Shown: positions 32,200 through 40,834 of the stretch, piece by piece
Layout: each line of letters opens with the position of its first letter
Position numbering within the stretch: the stretch's first letter is position 1
From: Flavobacteriaceae bacterium
GTDB lineage: Bacteria; Bacteroidota; Bacteroidia; Flavobacteriales; Flavobacteriaceae
Reading direction: 5' to 3'
Length of the DNA stretch: 43,510 nucleotides
Assembly (NCBI GenBank): GCA_002400885.1
Contig: NVRM01000009.1
Location: forward strand, 1-43,510
Translations under genes and position numbers: made by a program
Notes under the pieces: generated by a model
What the model saw: only the letters and a program-made list of their open reading frames with translations
Database searches by the model: none
Told to the model about the DNA's origin: nothing

Positions 32200-33549
32200 T
32201 TGAAGTTACATAATTACACAAAGGAATTTAAACAGAATACACGTTTGGCCATGCCCGTTATTACAGGGGCGTTGGGGCATATGACGGTGAGTTTAATAGA
32301 TGATATGATGGTGGGAAGTATTGGCCCTATAGAATTGGCTGCTTCTTCTTTGGCAAATAGCTTTTTATTCATTGCTATTGCGGTTGGAATAGGCTTCTCT
32401 TTTGCCGTAACTCCTCTAATTGCCGAAACCGATGGAGAGAAAAATGTTGCCAAAGGAAGGTTGGTGTTTCAGCATAGTATGATATTGATTACCTTGCTAG
32501 CACTGTTACTTACCGTTGGGATGTGGTTTATGAGCCCTGTATTGGAATGGTTAAATCAGCCCGTTGAAGTGGTGAAATTTGCTACGCCTTACTTTAAAGT
32601 GGTGGCCTTGTCCTTGTTTCCTTTGGTCTTGTTCCAGGGTATAAAACAATTTTCGGATGGTTTGTCATTGACTAAATACGCCATGCAGGCAACCTTAATT
32701 ACAAACGTGGTGAATGTCGTGTTAAATTATGTGCTTATCTATGGGATCTGGATATTTCCTGAACTAGGAGTGGTCGGAGCAGCATGGGGGACCCTTATCT
32801 CAAGAGTTGTAATGTTACTGTTTATGTTGTATATACTCTATACTAGAGAGAAGTTTCAAGCTTTTTTAACATTGTTGAAAATAGAAGAAATTAAAAAATC
32901 GATCTTTTTAAAAGTGACAAATATTGGATTCCCATCAGCCATGCAAATGCTATTTGAAATGGGCTTGTTTGCTGCTTCTGTTATGTTAGCAGGAACTTTA
33001 GGAGCGTATCCGCAGGCGGCGAATCAAATTGCAATAAAGATGTCTTCCACTACTTTTATGATTTCTGTGGGGATTGGGGTAGCGACGACCATTAGAGTAG
33101 GGAATCAGAAAGGCTTGCGACAGTTTTATGACTTGCGCCGTATTGCTTTTTCTAATTTTATGCTTATTTTTATAGTGATGGTTGGGTTTACCATACTATT
33201 TATGCTTACAAAAAACATATTGCCCTTGTTATTTACGAGTCATGATGAAGTGGTTTCGATAGCGGCAACATTATTAATTGTAGCGGGAGTATTTCAAATT
33301 TCTGATGGATTACAAGCCGTTATTTTAGGAGGACTAAGAGGCTTACAAGATGTATATGTTCCAATGTTTATTACATTTATTGCCTTTTGGATTATCGGTT
33401 TTCCTGTTTGTTATTACCTTGCGATACATACCGAGTTAAAAACACTGGGGATATGGGTGGGCTTATTATTTGGTCTTACAACCTCTGCCATTCTATTGTT
33501 TTGGCGCTTTAACTATTTAACAAAAAAACTAATTAAAAAACATCATTAA
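32200..33549 (+). CDS. MATE family efflux transporter (NorM-like)
   Basis: The product is 449 residues with twelve predicted membrane helices, the MATE standard. The start is TTG 32200, supported by the -7 box at 32172 and because KLHNYTKEFKQNTRLAMPVITGALGHMTVSLIDDMMVG is the family N-terminus; the next ATG would remove part of helix 1. Features include SDGLSLTKYAMQATLITNVVNVVLNYVLIYG and the pseudo-symmetric second half. It exports cationic drugs or metabolites in exchange for sodium or protons. A single gene, followed at 77 bases by a small gene. Confidence 0.93.
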   Translation: MKLHNYTKEFKQNTRLAMPVITGALGHMTVSLIDDMMVGSIGPIELAASSLANSFLFIAIAVGIGFSFAVTPLIAETDGEKNVAKGRLVFQHSMILITLLALLLTVGMWFMSPVLEWLNQPVEVVKFATPYFKVVALSLFPLVLFQGIKQFSDGLSLTKYAMQATLITNVVNVVLNYVLIYGIWIFPELGVVGAAWGTLISRVVMLLFMLYILYTREKFQAFLTLLKIEEIKKSIFLKVTNIGFPSAMQMLFEMGLFAASVMLAGTLGAYPQAANQIAIKMSSTTFMISVGIGVATTIRVGNQKGLRQFYDLRRIAFSNFMLIFIVMVGFTILFMLTKNILPLLFTSHDEVVSIAATLLIVAGVFQISDGLQAVILGGLRGLQDVYVPMFITFIAFWIIGFPVCYYLAIHTELKTLGIWVGLLFGLTTSAILLFWRFNYLTKKLIKKHH

Positions 33550-33626
33550 CAGTAGTGTTCCTAAGGAATGTTTTCCTTTCAAGACGAGCCGAGTGTTTTT
33601 TTAATACTAATTAATAAAATATATAT

Positions 33627-33857
33627 ATGAAAATACCTAAATTTTTAATGGGGGATCATTCAGATCATCCAGATGATATTTTTATCATTCATACGGAGTA
33701 CCCTAGATTTATTATTAATTTGATTGATGATGATATCGAGTTTTTAGAAGATTTGAGAGGATTGGAAGAAGATGATTTGGCGGGCGAAACAGCGATATTG
33801 ATCGAAGAGGCCAGTGCCTTTTATGATGCCCAAGTAAAAGAGTATGAGAGAGAATAA
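33627..33857 (+). CDS. Small acidic conserved-looking protein, function unknown
   Basis: The product is 76 residues and strongly acidic (blocks IDDDIEFLEDL and LEEDDLAGE), with no signal peptide or membrane segment. The N-terminus MKIPKFLMGDHSDHPDDIFIIHTEYPRFI is hydrophobic and ordered, and resembles short flavobacterial proteins of unknown function that I have seen. The gene ends in a strong terminator, which supports it being real. No function is proposed. Confidence 0.65.
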   Translation: MKIPKFLMGDHSDHPDDIFIIHTEYPRFIINLIDDDIEFLEDLRGLEEDDLAGETAILIEEASAFYDAQVKEYERE

Positions 33858-33874
33858 ATTAGACTTATAAACAA

Positions 33875-33907
33875 AAAAAAGCAACCACATAATATGGTTG
33901 CTTTTTT
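33875..33907 (+). terminator. Bidirectional terminator between small acidic gene and HhH gene
   Basis: A perfect 12 bp stem (AAAAAAGCAACC at 33875-33886 with GGTTGCTTTTTT at 33896-33907, 9-base loop) has T-tracts on both strands and lies between convergent genes. Confidence 0.92.
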
Positions 33908-33933
33908 GTAACTGCTATAGTGCATGTCTCGTT

Positions 33934-34557
33934 TTAGTAAATAGTGCCTTTATCTACGCGTTTACTAAAATCTGTATCCAATCCTTTTACTAAGTTTTTT
34001 GCCTGTTGCACCCAATTGTCTCGTTCTATTCTTCCTGGGAAAAATGTAATTAAATCGGTGATGTCGGTCATGTCTTTAGGGGAGAACTTACTGATTTGTT
34101 GATAGGTAAATATTCCAATTCCATTTAGTTTTTTTTCGATGGAGGGTCCTATACCACTGATGCGTTTTAAATCATCTTTTTCCTCCTTACTAGCTTTACC
34201 AAACCCGCTGAAATTTAAGGCAGCCGCCCCAGCTATTGTTGCTTTAGTACCCGTGCTCTTAGTTAGTGTGTTGTTTTCTATTACCGTTTTTATAGGTGTT
34301 GGACTGGAGTTGTCTATTGCCGTATTTACGGCACTTACTGTATTACTTACAACCCTGTCTTTGTATATAATCTTGTCCACATAAATCTTTTTTTCAACGA
34401 AGACCTTTTTTTCTACAATCACTTTTTTCTCTACAATTTTTTCTTTTTTTGAAGCAAAGATTCTAGAGAGTATCCATCCGATAAGAAAAGCACCTAACAT
34501 CCATAGAAATAATTCGAAAAGATGGGCAGTATTTTGATTTGTAAATATTGTATTCAT
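33934..34557 (-). CDS. Membrane-anchored protein with hexapeptide repeat and C-terminal helix-hairpin-helix domain
   Basis: The product is 207 residues. An N-terminal membrane helix (about 13-34) is followed by a hexapeptide-periodic basic stretch (VEKKVI, VEKKVF, VEKKIY, VDKIIY), a low-complexity linker (70-120) and a C-terminal domain (about 125-195) with LKRISGIGPSIEKKLNGIGI, the helix-hairpin-helix type fold that in other proteins binds DNA or is fused to ribosomal L21- or NuoE-like proteins. DNA binding at the membrane is possible but not shown. It lies 10 bases after the tandem-OmpA gene and appears cotranscribed. Confidence 0.7.
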   Translation of the reverse strand: MNTIFTNQNTAHLFELFLWMLGAFLIGWILSRIFASKKEKIVEKKVIVEKKVFVEKKIYVDKIIYKDRVVSNTVSAVNTAIDNSSPTPIKTVIENNTLTKSTGTKATIAGAAALNFSGFGKASKEEKDDLKRISGIGPSIEKKLNGIGIFTYQQISKFSPKDMTDITDLITFFPGRIERDNWVQQAKNLVKGLDTDFSKRVDKGTIY

Positions 34558-34567
34558 AGTGTTTTTT

Positions 34568-35488
34568 TTATTTTAATGTGATTTCTATTCTTCTGTTTTT
34601 TGCTCGCCCTGCGAATGTACTGTTGGTAGCCACAGGGTTTTTAGCTCCCTTACTTTTTGCATAAATGATGCGTTTAGGAATGCCATTTTCGATTAAATAC
34701 TGTCGGATGGTTTCTGCGCGTTGCATCCCAAACCAGTGATTGGTTTCATTTGTTCCAATATTATCGGTATATCCTTTTATATAGACCCGTTTTTTCGGGT
34801 ATTTAAATAAGTGATTTTTAAGTTCCGAAACATATCCTGTTAAGGTGTTATCGGGAATAAAGGATTTTGAGCTAAATTTTGAATAAATAATCTTATTTGC
34901 GACTCCAAAATCTATTTTTTCTAGATTTTCAATAGGGATGTCCTGAAGGTTTAAATCTACACCGGAGGCGTAATATCCTTTGGAGTTATAGCGATACGTT
35001 CCAAGTTTAGAATCAGTAGAAATTCGATCTGTACTTATCCCATAATTAACTAAGGTGTTTTTCAATTCAAGTGCTCTGAGTTGTCCCCAGTTTTCATTGG
35101 AATTTGAATCGATCTCATGGGCTAAGTAAGAACCAGTGATTAGAAGTTCTTGTTTTTGATTCGAATTTAAATAATCAAAAATAGATTTGTGAATTAAAGA
35201 GGCGCTATCAGGGTATTTAATAGCTGCATTTTTATTGTGAATAAGAAATCCTTCGGAGAAGGAAAATAAAGCCTTTCCATCACTGTCATTCACCTGTAGG
35301 TTTTTAAAACTAGGGTGCTCATTATTGTACTCAGAAGTACTTTTTGGAGGTTGTTTGGAATGTTCGGATAAGCCCGAGTGATCTGTGGCGCATTCACCAC
35401 AGATTTTGTTACTTACTTTTTGATGCAATGTCAATGCAATGGCAGCAAAAAGTAAAAACATTAAAAATGATTTCACGAAATTTAGCAT
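34568..35488 (-). CDS. OmpA family protein with two OmpA-like domains
   Basis: The product is 306 residues with an N-terminal signal or membrane anchor (about 5-24). The C-terminal domain (about 190-306) is a clear OmpA domain: IKGYTDNIGTNE, GMQRAETIRQYLIENGIP and GRAKNRRIEITLK, with the Asp and Arg for peptidoglycan. The first half (about 60-175) has the same layout in weaker form: LLITGSYLAHEID, LGQLRA-like GQLRALELKNTLVNYGIS, and DSKLG. An internal duplication is the simplest reading. Function: probably anchors an envelope complex to peptidoglycan. A small membrane protein gene precedes it by 96 bases. Confidence 0.8.
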   Translation of the reverse strand: MLNFVKSFLMFLLFAAIALTLHQKVSNKICGECATDHSGLSEHSKQPPKSTSEYNNEHPSFKNLQVNDSDGKALFSFSEGFLIHNKNAAIKYPDSASLIHKSIFDYLNSNQKQELLITGSYLAHEIDSNSNENWGQLRALELKNTLVNYGISTDRISTDSKLGTYRYNSKGYYASGVDLNLQDIPIENLEKIDFGVANKIIYSKFSSKSFIPDNTLTGYVSELKNHLFKYPKKRVYIKGYTDNIGTNETNHWFGMQRAETIRQYLIENGIPKRIIYAKSKGAKNPVATNSTFAGRAKNRRIEITLK

Positions 35489-35584
35489 ATTTTTTATTTA
35501 AAGCTACTAAATTATTTCGTAAAAACAAAGCTAATCAGCTAAAGTTCACTTATTTATTAAAAAATAAACTTGTTTTTTTAAGTT

Positions 35585-35809
35585 TTAAACTTGGATTCCT
35601 CCGCGTTCAAATGTCTTTTTTGCTTTGACTACATTGGTCTCCGTATAGTCAATTAAGTCTATTTCGTTCGAGCTTTGACAGTAGTTTTTTAGGCAGTTTT
35701 TTTTCTTCTTACGGCTATTGATGATAAACAATACCGTAAACACAAAAACTATTACAAGGGCAATAGCTAGTGGTGGAGTGAGAGATGTTACGTTAAAAGT
35801 TGCTTCCAT
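35585..35809 (-). CDS. Small membrane protein, function unknown
   Basis: The product is 74 residues: one membrane helix (about 13-31, PLAIALVIVFVFTVLFIIN), a lysine-rich turn (RKKKK) and a cytoplasmic tail with two cysteines (C39, C44). It is the first gene of the tandem-OmpA/HhH cluster in the same orientation. No family recognised. Base composition is like its neighbours. Confidence 0.55.
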   Translation of the reverse strand: MEATFNVTSLTPPLAIALVIVFVFTVLFIINSRKKKKNCLKNYCQSSNEIDLIDYTETNVVKAKKTFERGGIQV

Positions 35810-35947
35810 TATTAAAGTTACTAAAGTGGGTTAGTCTAGTTTCTTTTTCAAAGTCTACACATGAGGTTACCAATTTATAACGTTAAAAATACAAATAATA
35901 TATCTAATAATCAAAGTTTTAGGGGTTTAAAGAAATACAATTGATAT

Positions 35948-38149
35948 TTATCTTGTTTTTTCTACAAATTCTAAATTTGACATTTTGGTTTTGGTGGTGA
36001 ACACTCCAAAGTTTATAAATGCATTGGTCTTTTCTATTTTTTCTATGATACCACAAGCTTTTCCATCGATAAAACGAACTTTATCTTTTATCTTAAAAAC
36101 GAAATCGGCCTTTTCTTTGGCTAGTTTTTTTGCCTTTTCTGCCTGTTGTTCACGTACAATAGCTACTTTTTCTAATATTTCACTTTCCGTGTTCTTTAAG
36201 GCTTCTTTTTTCTTTTTTTCAACTTCTTTTAAACGCTTTTTGGCAGGTTTAGAAGTGGGTTTTTCGGGAGTATTCTTTGCGTATTTTGACTTTTCTATGG
36301 TAATCCATTTAAAGAATGAGGCAAACAATTCTTTTTTATTACTCGTTTGAAAATAACGATTTGATATTTCATTGATCTTTCTTCCCATACTTAGCATTTT
36401 TTGATTGCTGTCGTATAACTCTTGGAAACTTTCTAGTTTCTCTTGAATTTTATCTTGTTTACTGGAAAGACTATCGGTGTGTTCTGCCGCTTTTTCTTTT
36501 TCTTTTTCTAAATTTTCGGTGGTCTTTTGAAGTTTATTACGTTCTTTTTGTAGCTTTGAGATGGTTTTATCCAAACGAATCTTTTCTCCCTCTACTTTTT
36601 TCTTAGCACGATTTATCAATCTAAATGGAATTCCGTTTTTCTGTGCTACTTCAAACGTAAAGGAGCTTCCTGCTTGTCCTATAAATAATTTGAACAGCGG
36701 TTGTAGACTTATTTCGTCAAATTGCATGTTGGCATTCACTACGTTTTCTAGCTCGTTTGCGAGTACTTTTAGGTTTGCATAATGCGTAGTGATTATCCCA
36801 AAGGCTTTTTTCTCATAGAACTCCTCTAAAAACACTTCGGCAAGTGCTCCACCTAATTCTGGATCACTTCCTGTTCCAAATTCATCGATCAGGAATAAGG
36901 TGTTTTTATCGCAGTAACGTAAAAAGTCACGCATGTTTTTAAGTCTGTAACTGTAGGTGCTCAGTTGGTTTTCTATAGATTGATTGTCTCCAATATCTGT
37001 AAGAATACTACTGAAAATACAAGTTTTAGAGCGTTCATGTACAGGGATTAATAAACCACTTTGCAACATTAACTGTAGTAATCCGATGGTTTTTAAGGTG
37101 ATACTTTTCCCTCCGGCATTGGGACCTGAAATAACGATTATCTGCTGTTCTTTATTTAACTCTAAGGTTTGTGAGATTGTCTCTATGTTCTTAGCCTTAT
37201 TGTTTTCGAGTAAAATAGGGTGGAAGGCATCTTTAAAGTAAATTTCTTTCTCAGTGACTATTTTGGGGAGGCAAGCATTAATTCTGTGACCATATTTTGC
37301 CCGTGCTCCTAAACTATCTAATTGTGCTAAATATTCTTGATATTGTATCAATAAAGGTTGGTATTCACGAATCTCGTCCGTAAGTCCTTTTAAGATGCGA
37401 ATGACCTCTTGCTTTTCATCAAATAATAAATTCTGAAGCTCACGTGTAAATCTTCGTGTAGATTCTGGTTCGATATAGATGATACTACCGGTCTTGGAAG
37501 TCCCTAGGAGAGATCCTTTAATCTTTTTGCGATGCATGGGGATTACCGCTAATACACGTTGGTTGTCTATGATGGATTCTCTGATGTCGTCTAAATAACC
37601 TGCAGCGGAATACCTACTTAATACCTTTGTGAAACTTTGGCCTATACTGGCACGTACCACGGCTATTTCTTTTCTTAACTGGCGTAACATTGGACTGGCA
37701 GAAGATTCTACTTCACCAAAATTACTAATCTTTTTTTCTATTTTATTTACAATATCCTGAGTGTACTCTATTGTGGTAGAGTCGGCATGCAGATATACAT
37801 AAATCTTATTCAACTTTTTTAGAAATCGCAAGGTTTCATTTACCGTATTGGAAACCGTTACTAATTTTAAAAAGGCCGCTGGATTTAAATAATTATTTTC
37901 AATATTTAAAGCATGTATTTCACTAGTGATTTCTTCGAAATGATGACTTGGCAATCTATTGTCATTCGCAAACGAGGATAAATATTCGTTGACCAAGTTG
38001 AGTTCTTTCAATAAATGGGTTGTATTGGTAATAGGCTCAATGTCTAAGACCTTTATTTTGCCTAAATTAGAAATACATAAGTCAGAAACACGCTCAAGTA
38101 CGCTATTAAACTCTAAGTCTATCAATGTTTTTTTTGAAATTTTACCCAT
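35948..38149 (-). CDS. MutS2-like ATPase lacking the Smr domain
   Basis: The product is 733 residues. The MutS clamp/lever region (1-290) is followed by the ATPase with Walker A GPNAGGKS (342-349), Walker B FLIDEFGTGSDPELGG, and a TTHYANLK switch. Residues about 500-610 form a coiled coil, and the C-terminus (about 680-733) resembles a KOW/SH3-like segment (DKVRFIDGKACGIIEKIEKTNAFINFG). The Smr endonuclease domain that ends MutS2 in Bacillus is absent. Such forms are common in Bacteroidota. MutS2 proteins bind recombination intermediates or stalled ribosomes; without Smr, nuclease activity is not expected. A consensus promoter lies upstream, overlapping the ung start region. Confidence 0.88.
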   Translation of the reverse strand: MGKISKKTLIDLEFNSVLERVSDLCISNLGKIKVLDIEPITNTTHLLKELNLVNEYLSSFANDNRLPSHHFEEITSEIHALNIENNYLNPAAFLKLVTVSNTVNETLRFLKKLNKIYVYLHADSTTIEYTQDIVNKIEKKISNFGEVESSASPMLRQLRKEIAVVRASIGQSFTKVLSRYSAAGYLDDIRESIIDNQRVLAVIPMHRKKIKGSLLGTSKTGSIIYIEPESTRRFTRELQNLLFDEKQEVIRILKGLTDEIREYQPLLIQYQEYLAQLDSLGARAKYGHRINACLPKIVTEKEIYFKDAFHPILLENNKAKNIETISQTLELNKEQQIIVISGPNAGGKSITLKTIGLLQLMLQSGLLIPVHERSKTCIFSSILTDIGDNQSIENQLSTYSYRLKNMRDFLRYCDKNTLFLIDEFGTGSDPELGGALAEVFLEEFYEKKAFGIITTHYANLKVLANELENVVNANMQFDEISLQPLFKLFIGQAGSSFTFEVAQKNGIPFRLINRAKKKVEGEKIRLDKTISKLQKERNKLQKTTENLEKEKEKAAEHTDSLSSKQDKIQEKLESFQELYDSNQKMLSMGRKINEISNRYFQTSNKKELFASFFKWITIEKSKYAKNTPEKPTSKPAKKRLKEVEKKKKEALKNTESEILEKVAIVREQQAEKAKKLAKEKADFVFKIKDKVRFIDGKACGIIEKIEKTNAFINFGVFTTKTKMSNLEFVEKTR

Positions 38150-38166
38150 AAAAATGCTTATTTTTG
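38133..38166 (+). promoter_or_regulatory. Promoter of ung
   Basis: TTTG (38133-38136), 22 bases, TATTTTTG (38159-38166). The -33 box is inside the mutS2 coding region and the -7 box in the 58-base intergenic gap. Confidence 0.6.
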
Positions 38167-38175
38167 AAAGCTACG

Positions 38176-38206
38176 CAAAAGTAGCATATATAAACTAAAC
38201 TACAAA
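38176..38206 (-). promoter_or_regulatory. Promoter of mutS2
   Basis: On the minus strand TTTG (38206-38203), exactly 19 bases, then TACTTTTG (38183-38176). The -33 box is 1 base from the ung start codon (38208). Confidence 0.75.
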
Positions 38207-38207
38207 C

Positions 38208-38864
38208 ATGGAGATACAATTAGCAGAATCGTGGAAAGCGGTTTTATTCGACGAAATGGAAAAGGAATATTTTAAGAATCTTACAGAATTCATAGACGAG
38301 GCTTATGAATCTTCAGTGTGTTATCCGTCTAAAGAGCAGGTGTTTGCTGCCTTTGATCATTGCTCTTTTGATGATTTGAAAGTGGTGCTTATAGGCCAAG
38401 ATCCTTACCATGGGAAAGGACAGGCCAATGGTTTGTGTTTTTCTGTAAATACGGGCATCGCAATCCCTCCTTCTTTATTGAATATATTTAAGGAATTACG
38501 CGCGGATTTAGGGCAGGAAATTCCTGGAGATGGGAATTTAGAACGGTGGGCTAAACAGGGAGTTTTACTTTTAAATGCCACCCTCACAGTGGAGGAAGGA
38601 AATGCGGGGTCACATCAGAAAAAAGGATGGGAACAATTTACGGACCAGGTGATAAAAACTATTTCGGAACAAAAAAAAGGGCTGGTGTTTTTATTATGGG
38701 GAGGCTATGCAAAAAAGAAAGGAAAAAAAATTGACAGAAACAAACACTTGGTTTTAGAGAGTGGGCATCCATCTCCATTGAGTGCTAATAGGGGGTATTG
38801 GTTTGAGAACAGACATTTTAGTGCCTGTAATACTTATTTGAAAAATAAGGCGATAGATTGGTAA
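38208..38864 (+). CDS. ung: Uracil-DNA glycosylase (family 1)
   Basis: The product is 218 residues. Catalytic motifs are GQDPYHG (63-69, Asp65 activates water) and GHPSPLSA with His187, at the same position as in E. coli Ung, plus PPSLLNIFKEL. It removes uracil from DNA to start base excision repair. The start is ATG 38208. Its promoter is interleaved with that of the divergent mutS2. Confidence 0.98.
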   Translation: MEIQLAESWKAVLFDEMEKEYFKNLTEFIDEAYESSVCYPSKEQVFAAFDHCSFDDLKVVLIGQDPYHGKGQANGLCFSVNTGIAIPPSLLNIFKELRADLGQEIPGDGNLERWAKQGVLLLNATLTVEEGNAGSHQKKGWEQFTDQVIKTISEQKKGLVFLLWGGYAKKKGKKIDRNKHLVLESGHPSPLSANRGYWFENRHFSACNTYLKNKAIDW

Positions 38865-38888
38865 AAGGATTTCTTTTTTGTAAGTTTG
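38858..38888 (+). promoter_or_regulatory. Promoter of the histidine kinase gene
   Basis: TTG (38858-38860), 20 bases, then TAAGTTTG (38881-38888). The -7 box covers the TTG at 38886 that opens the frame, so the ATG at 38919 is the better start. Confidence 0.6.
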
Positions 38889-38918
38889 TGTAAACACGAC
38901 CTGATTCCCCTACTTTTT

Positions 38919-40742
38919 ATGAATCCATTTATTTTAAAATTTAAAAAAATATCCCTCTATAAAATAATATTGCTCTTTATCATAGTGGCATTGATAGGGA
39001 ATCTACTTAGTTATAAGCGATCCTACGATTTGGATATGATTTATGCGAGTGTGACACAAACAATAATGATCCTACTGGGATTAGTGACGCTTGTAGTGAA
39101 AAAGAATACAAAACCGGAAAACCTTGTTTCTATCATTGTGGTCTTGATGATTCTTTATGGAGGTGCTGGAATGGTGTTTTATGGGTTTTCGGCGTCGTGT
39201 AAGTTTCTCTTGTTTTTAGGCCCCCTTTTCTTCGCAGAGTATGTGAGTTTTAAAAAAAACATCGTGTTTTTCATCAGTGGGTTAGGCGTTTATATTTTGC
39301 TTGCCGTATTGATCATCAATGGGGTTATTCGCATCCCTATCGATCATAATTTATATGCGGGGAAAATAAATGCATGGATGATCGATGGCGTGAGTTTATT
39401 GGTGATTTCTTATACGGGATTTTTGATAAAAATTTCAAGTAAAGAAATGAAACAAACGTATTTAAAAGAGCTCGAAAAAAGTGATGATCGTTTTCAGCAA
39501 ATATTTAATAATTCGAACGAAGCTATTGTCTTGTTAAAGGATTTTGTAATGTATGATTGCAATAAAAAAATGTTGGAATTGTTTGACTGTGAAAAGGATT
39601 TTATTCTAAATAAACACGTGTTTTTAGTTGGCTCTCATTCTTATAAAAACGTTTTATTGAATGATTCTTTGTTGGAAGTGATTTTGGAGGAAACCCAACA
39701 TGAAAGAGTGCGTATATTTGAATGGGAATTTAAAAAAGCTTCAGGGGAGAAAATAGTACTCGAAGTAAGTCTTATTAAGGTTGAAAAATTAGATGATGGA
39801 GCCTATACTCAAGCCATTCTTAGAGACATAACCTTGCGTAAGAATAAAGAATTAGCACAGTTGAGGTATCAAAAATTATTAGAGGAACAAGTGCAATATC
39901 GAACAGAAGAATTGGTGAAACTGAATGGTGTTTTGTTAAAAGCAAATGCGGAATTAGAAAATCAGCACCATGAATTGACCAATACGGTAAAGGACTTGAA
40001 CAATGCGAAAAATCATTTAGTACAGTCAGAAAAAATGGCCTCTATAGGGGTGTTAACTGCAGGAGTGGCGCATGAGATTAATAACCCTCTTAATTTTATT
40101 CAATCTGGTATTTATAGCTTTGAAAATATTTTAGAGAATGGTCATTTGATGGGGAGTCCAGAAGAATTACGTAAGATTCAACGGAAAGTTCTAGATCAGA
40201 TGAACGAAGGGGTGTATCGTGTTACCAATATCGTCAAAGGTTTGAATAGATTTAGCAGGGAGAATAAGACAAATTCTGAACGTTGTGATTTGAATGAGGT
40301 CATTAAAAACTGTCTGTTGATCTTAAATCATGAGAGTAAGGATACCTGTAAAGTGATGACCAATTTTTGTAAAGAGAACCCCGTCGTACTTGCAAACGAA
40401 GGGAAGCTTCACCAGGTGTTTATCAATGTCATCCACAATGCGATCCAGTCTATCGATACAAAAGGAGAGATTGAGGTCACTACAAAAACAAATCTAATAA
40501 CCAATAAGATTATTGTAACGGTTAGAGACAATGGTTGTGGAATTGAGGCGGATAATTTAAAAAAAGTATTTGACCCATTTTATACGACTAAGAGGGCCGA
40601 AAAAGGAACGGGTTTAGGATTGTCGATTGTTTATGGCATTATCAGGGAGCAGCAAGCAGAGGTTGAAGTGACTTCGGTTCTAGGTAAAGGAACAACCATT
40701 TCTTTTATCTTTACAAAAGAGCAAAAACTTTTAAATGTATAA
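38919..40742 (+). CDS. PAS-domain sensor histidine kinase
   Basis: The product is 607 residues from ATG 38919. Five or six membrane helices (about 10-185) precede a PAS domain (about 195-315, FNNSNEAIVLLKDF), a coiled coil (about 320-370), a dimerisation domain with phospho-acceptor H385 in GVAHEINNPL, and the HATPase domain with N-box HNAIQSID, DNGCGIE, DPFYTTK and GTGLGLSIVYGI. The HEINNP H-box and the catalytic layout resemble NtrB-like kinases. It senses an unknown signal with the membrane region or PAS. The single-domain response regulator downstream (93 bases) is the presumed partner. Confidence 0.92.
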   Translation: MNPFILKFKKISLYKIILLFIIVALIGNLLSYKRSYDLDMIYASVTQTIMILLGLVTLVVKKNTKPENLVSIIVVLMILYGGAGMVFYGFSASCKFLLFLGPLFFAEYVSFKKNIVFFISGLGVYILLAVLIINGVIRIPIDHNLYAGKINAWMIDGVSLLVISYTGFLIKISSKEMKQTYLKELEKSDDRFQQIFNNSNEAIVLLKDFVMYDCNKKMLELFDCEKDFILNKHVFLVGSHSYKNVLLNDSLLEVILEETQHERVRIFEWEFKKASGEKIVLEVSLIKVEKLDDGAYTQAILRDITLRKNKELAQLRYQKLLEEQVQYRTEELVKLNGVLLKANAELENQHHELTNTVKDLNNAKNHLVQSEKMASIGVLTAGVAHEINNPLNFIQSGIYSFENILENGHLMGSPEELRKIQRKVLDQMNEGVYRVTNIVKGLNRFSRENKTNSERCDLNEVIKNCLLILNHESKDTCKVMTNFCKENPVVLANEGKLHQVFINVIHNAIQSIDTKGEIEVTTKTNLITNKIIVTVRDNGCGIEADNLKKVFDPFYTTKRAEKGTGLGLSIVYGIIREQQAEVEVTSVLGKGTTISFIFTKEQKLLNV

Positions 40743-40757
40743 AACTTATTTTATGAC

Positions 40758-40765
40758 TATATTTG
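40758..40765 (+). promoter_or_regulatory. -7 box upstream of the response regulator gene
   Basis: TATATTTG (TAnnTTTG) in the 92-base gap between kinase and regulator, 69 bases before the regulator start. No -33 box; the regulator may also be read from the kinase promoter. Confidence 0.35.
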
Positions 40766-40834
40766 AAACGTTATTTAAGAGGATGAGAATGATCTATTTG
40801 CCGATGTTATGAAAATCCTATAAAATCAGAAAAA

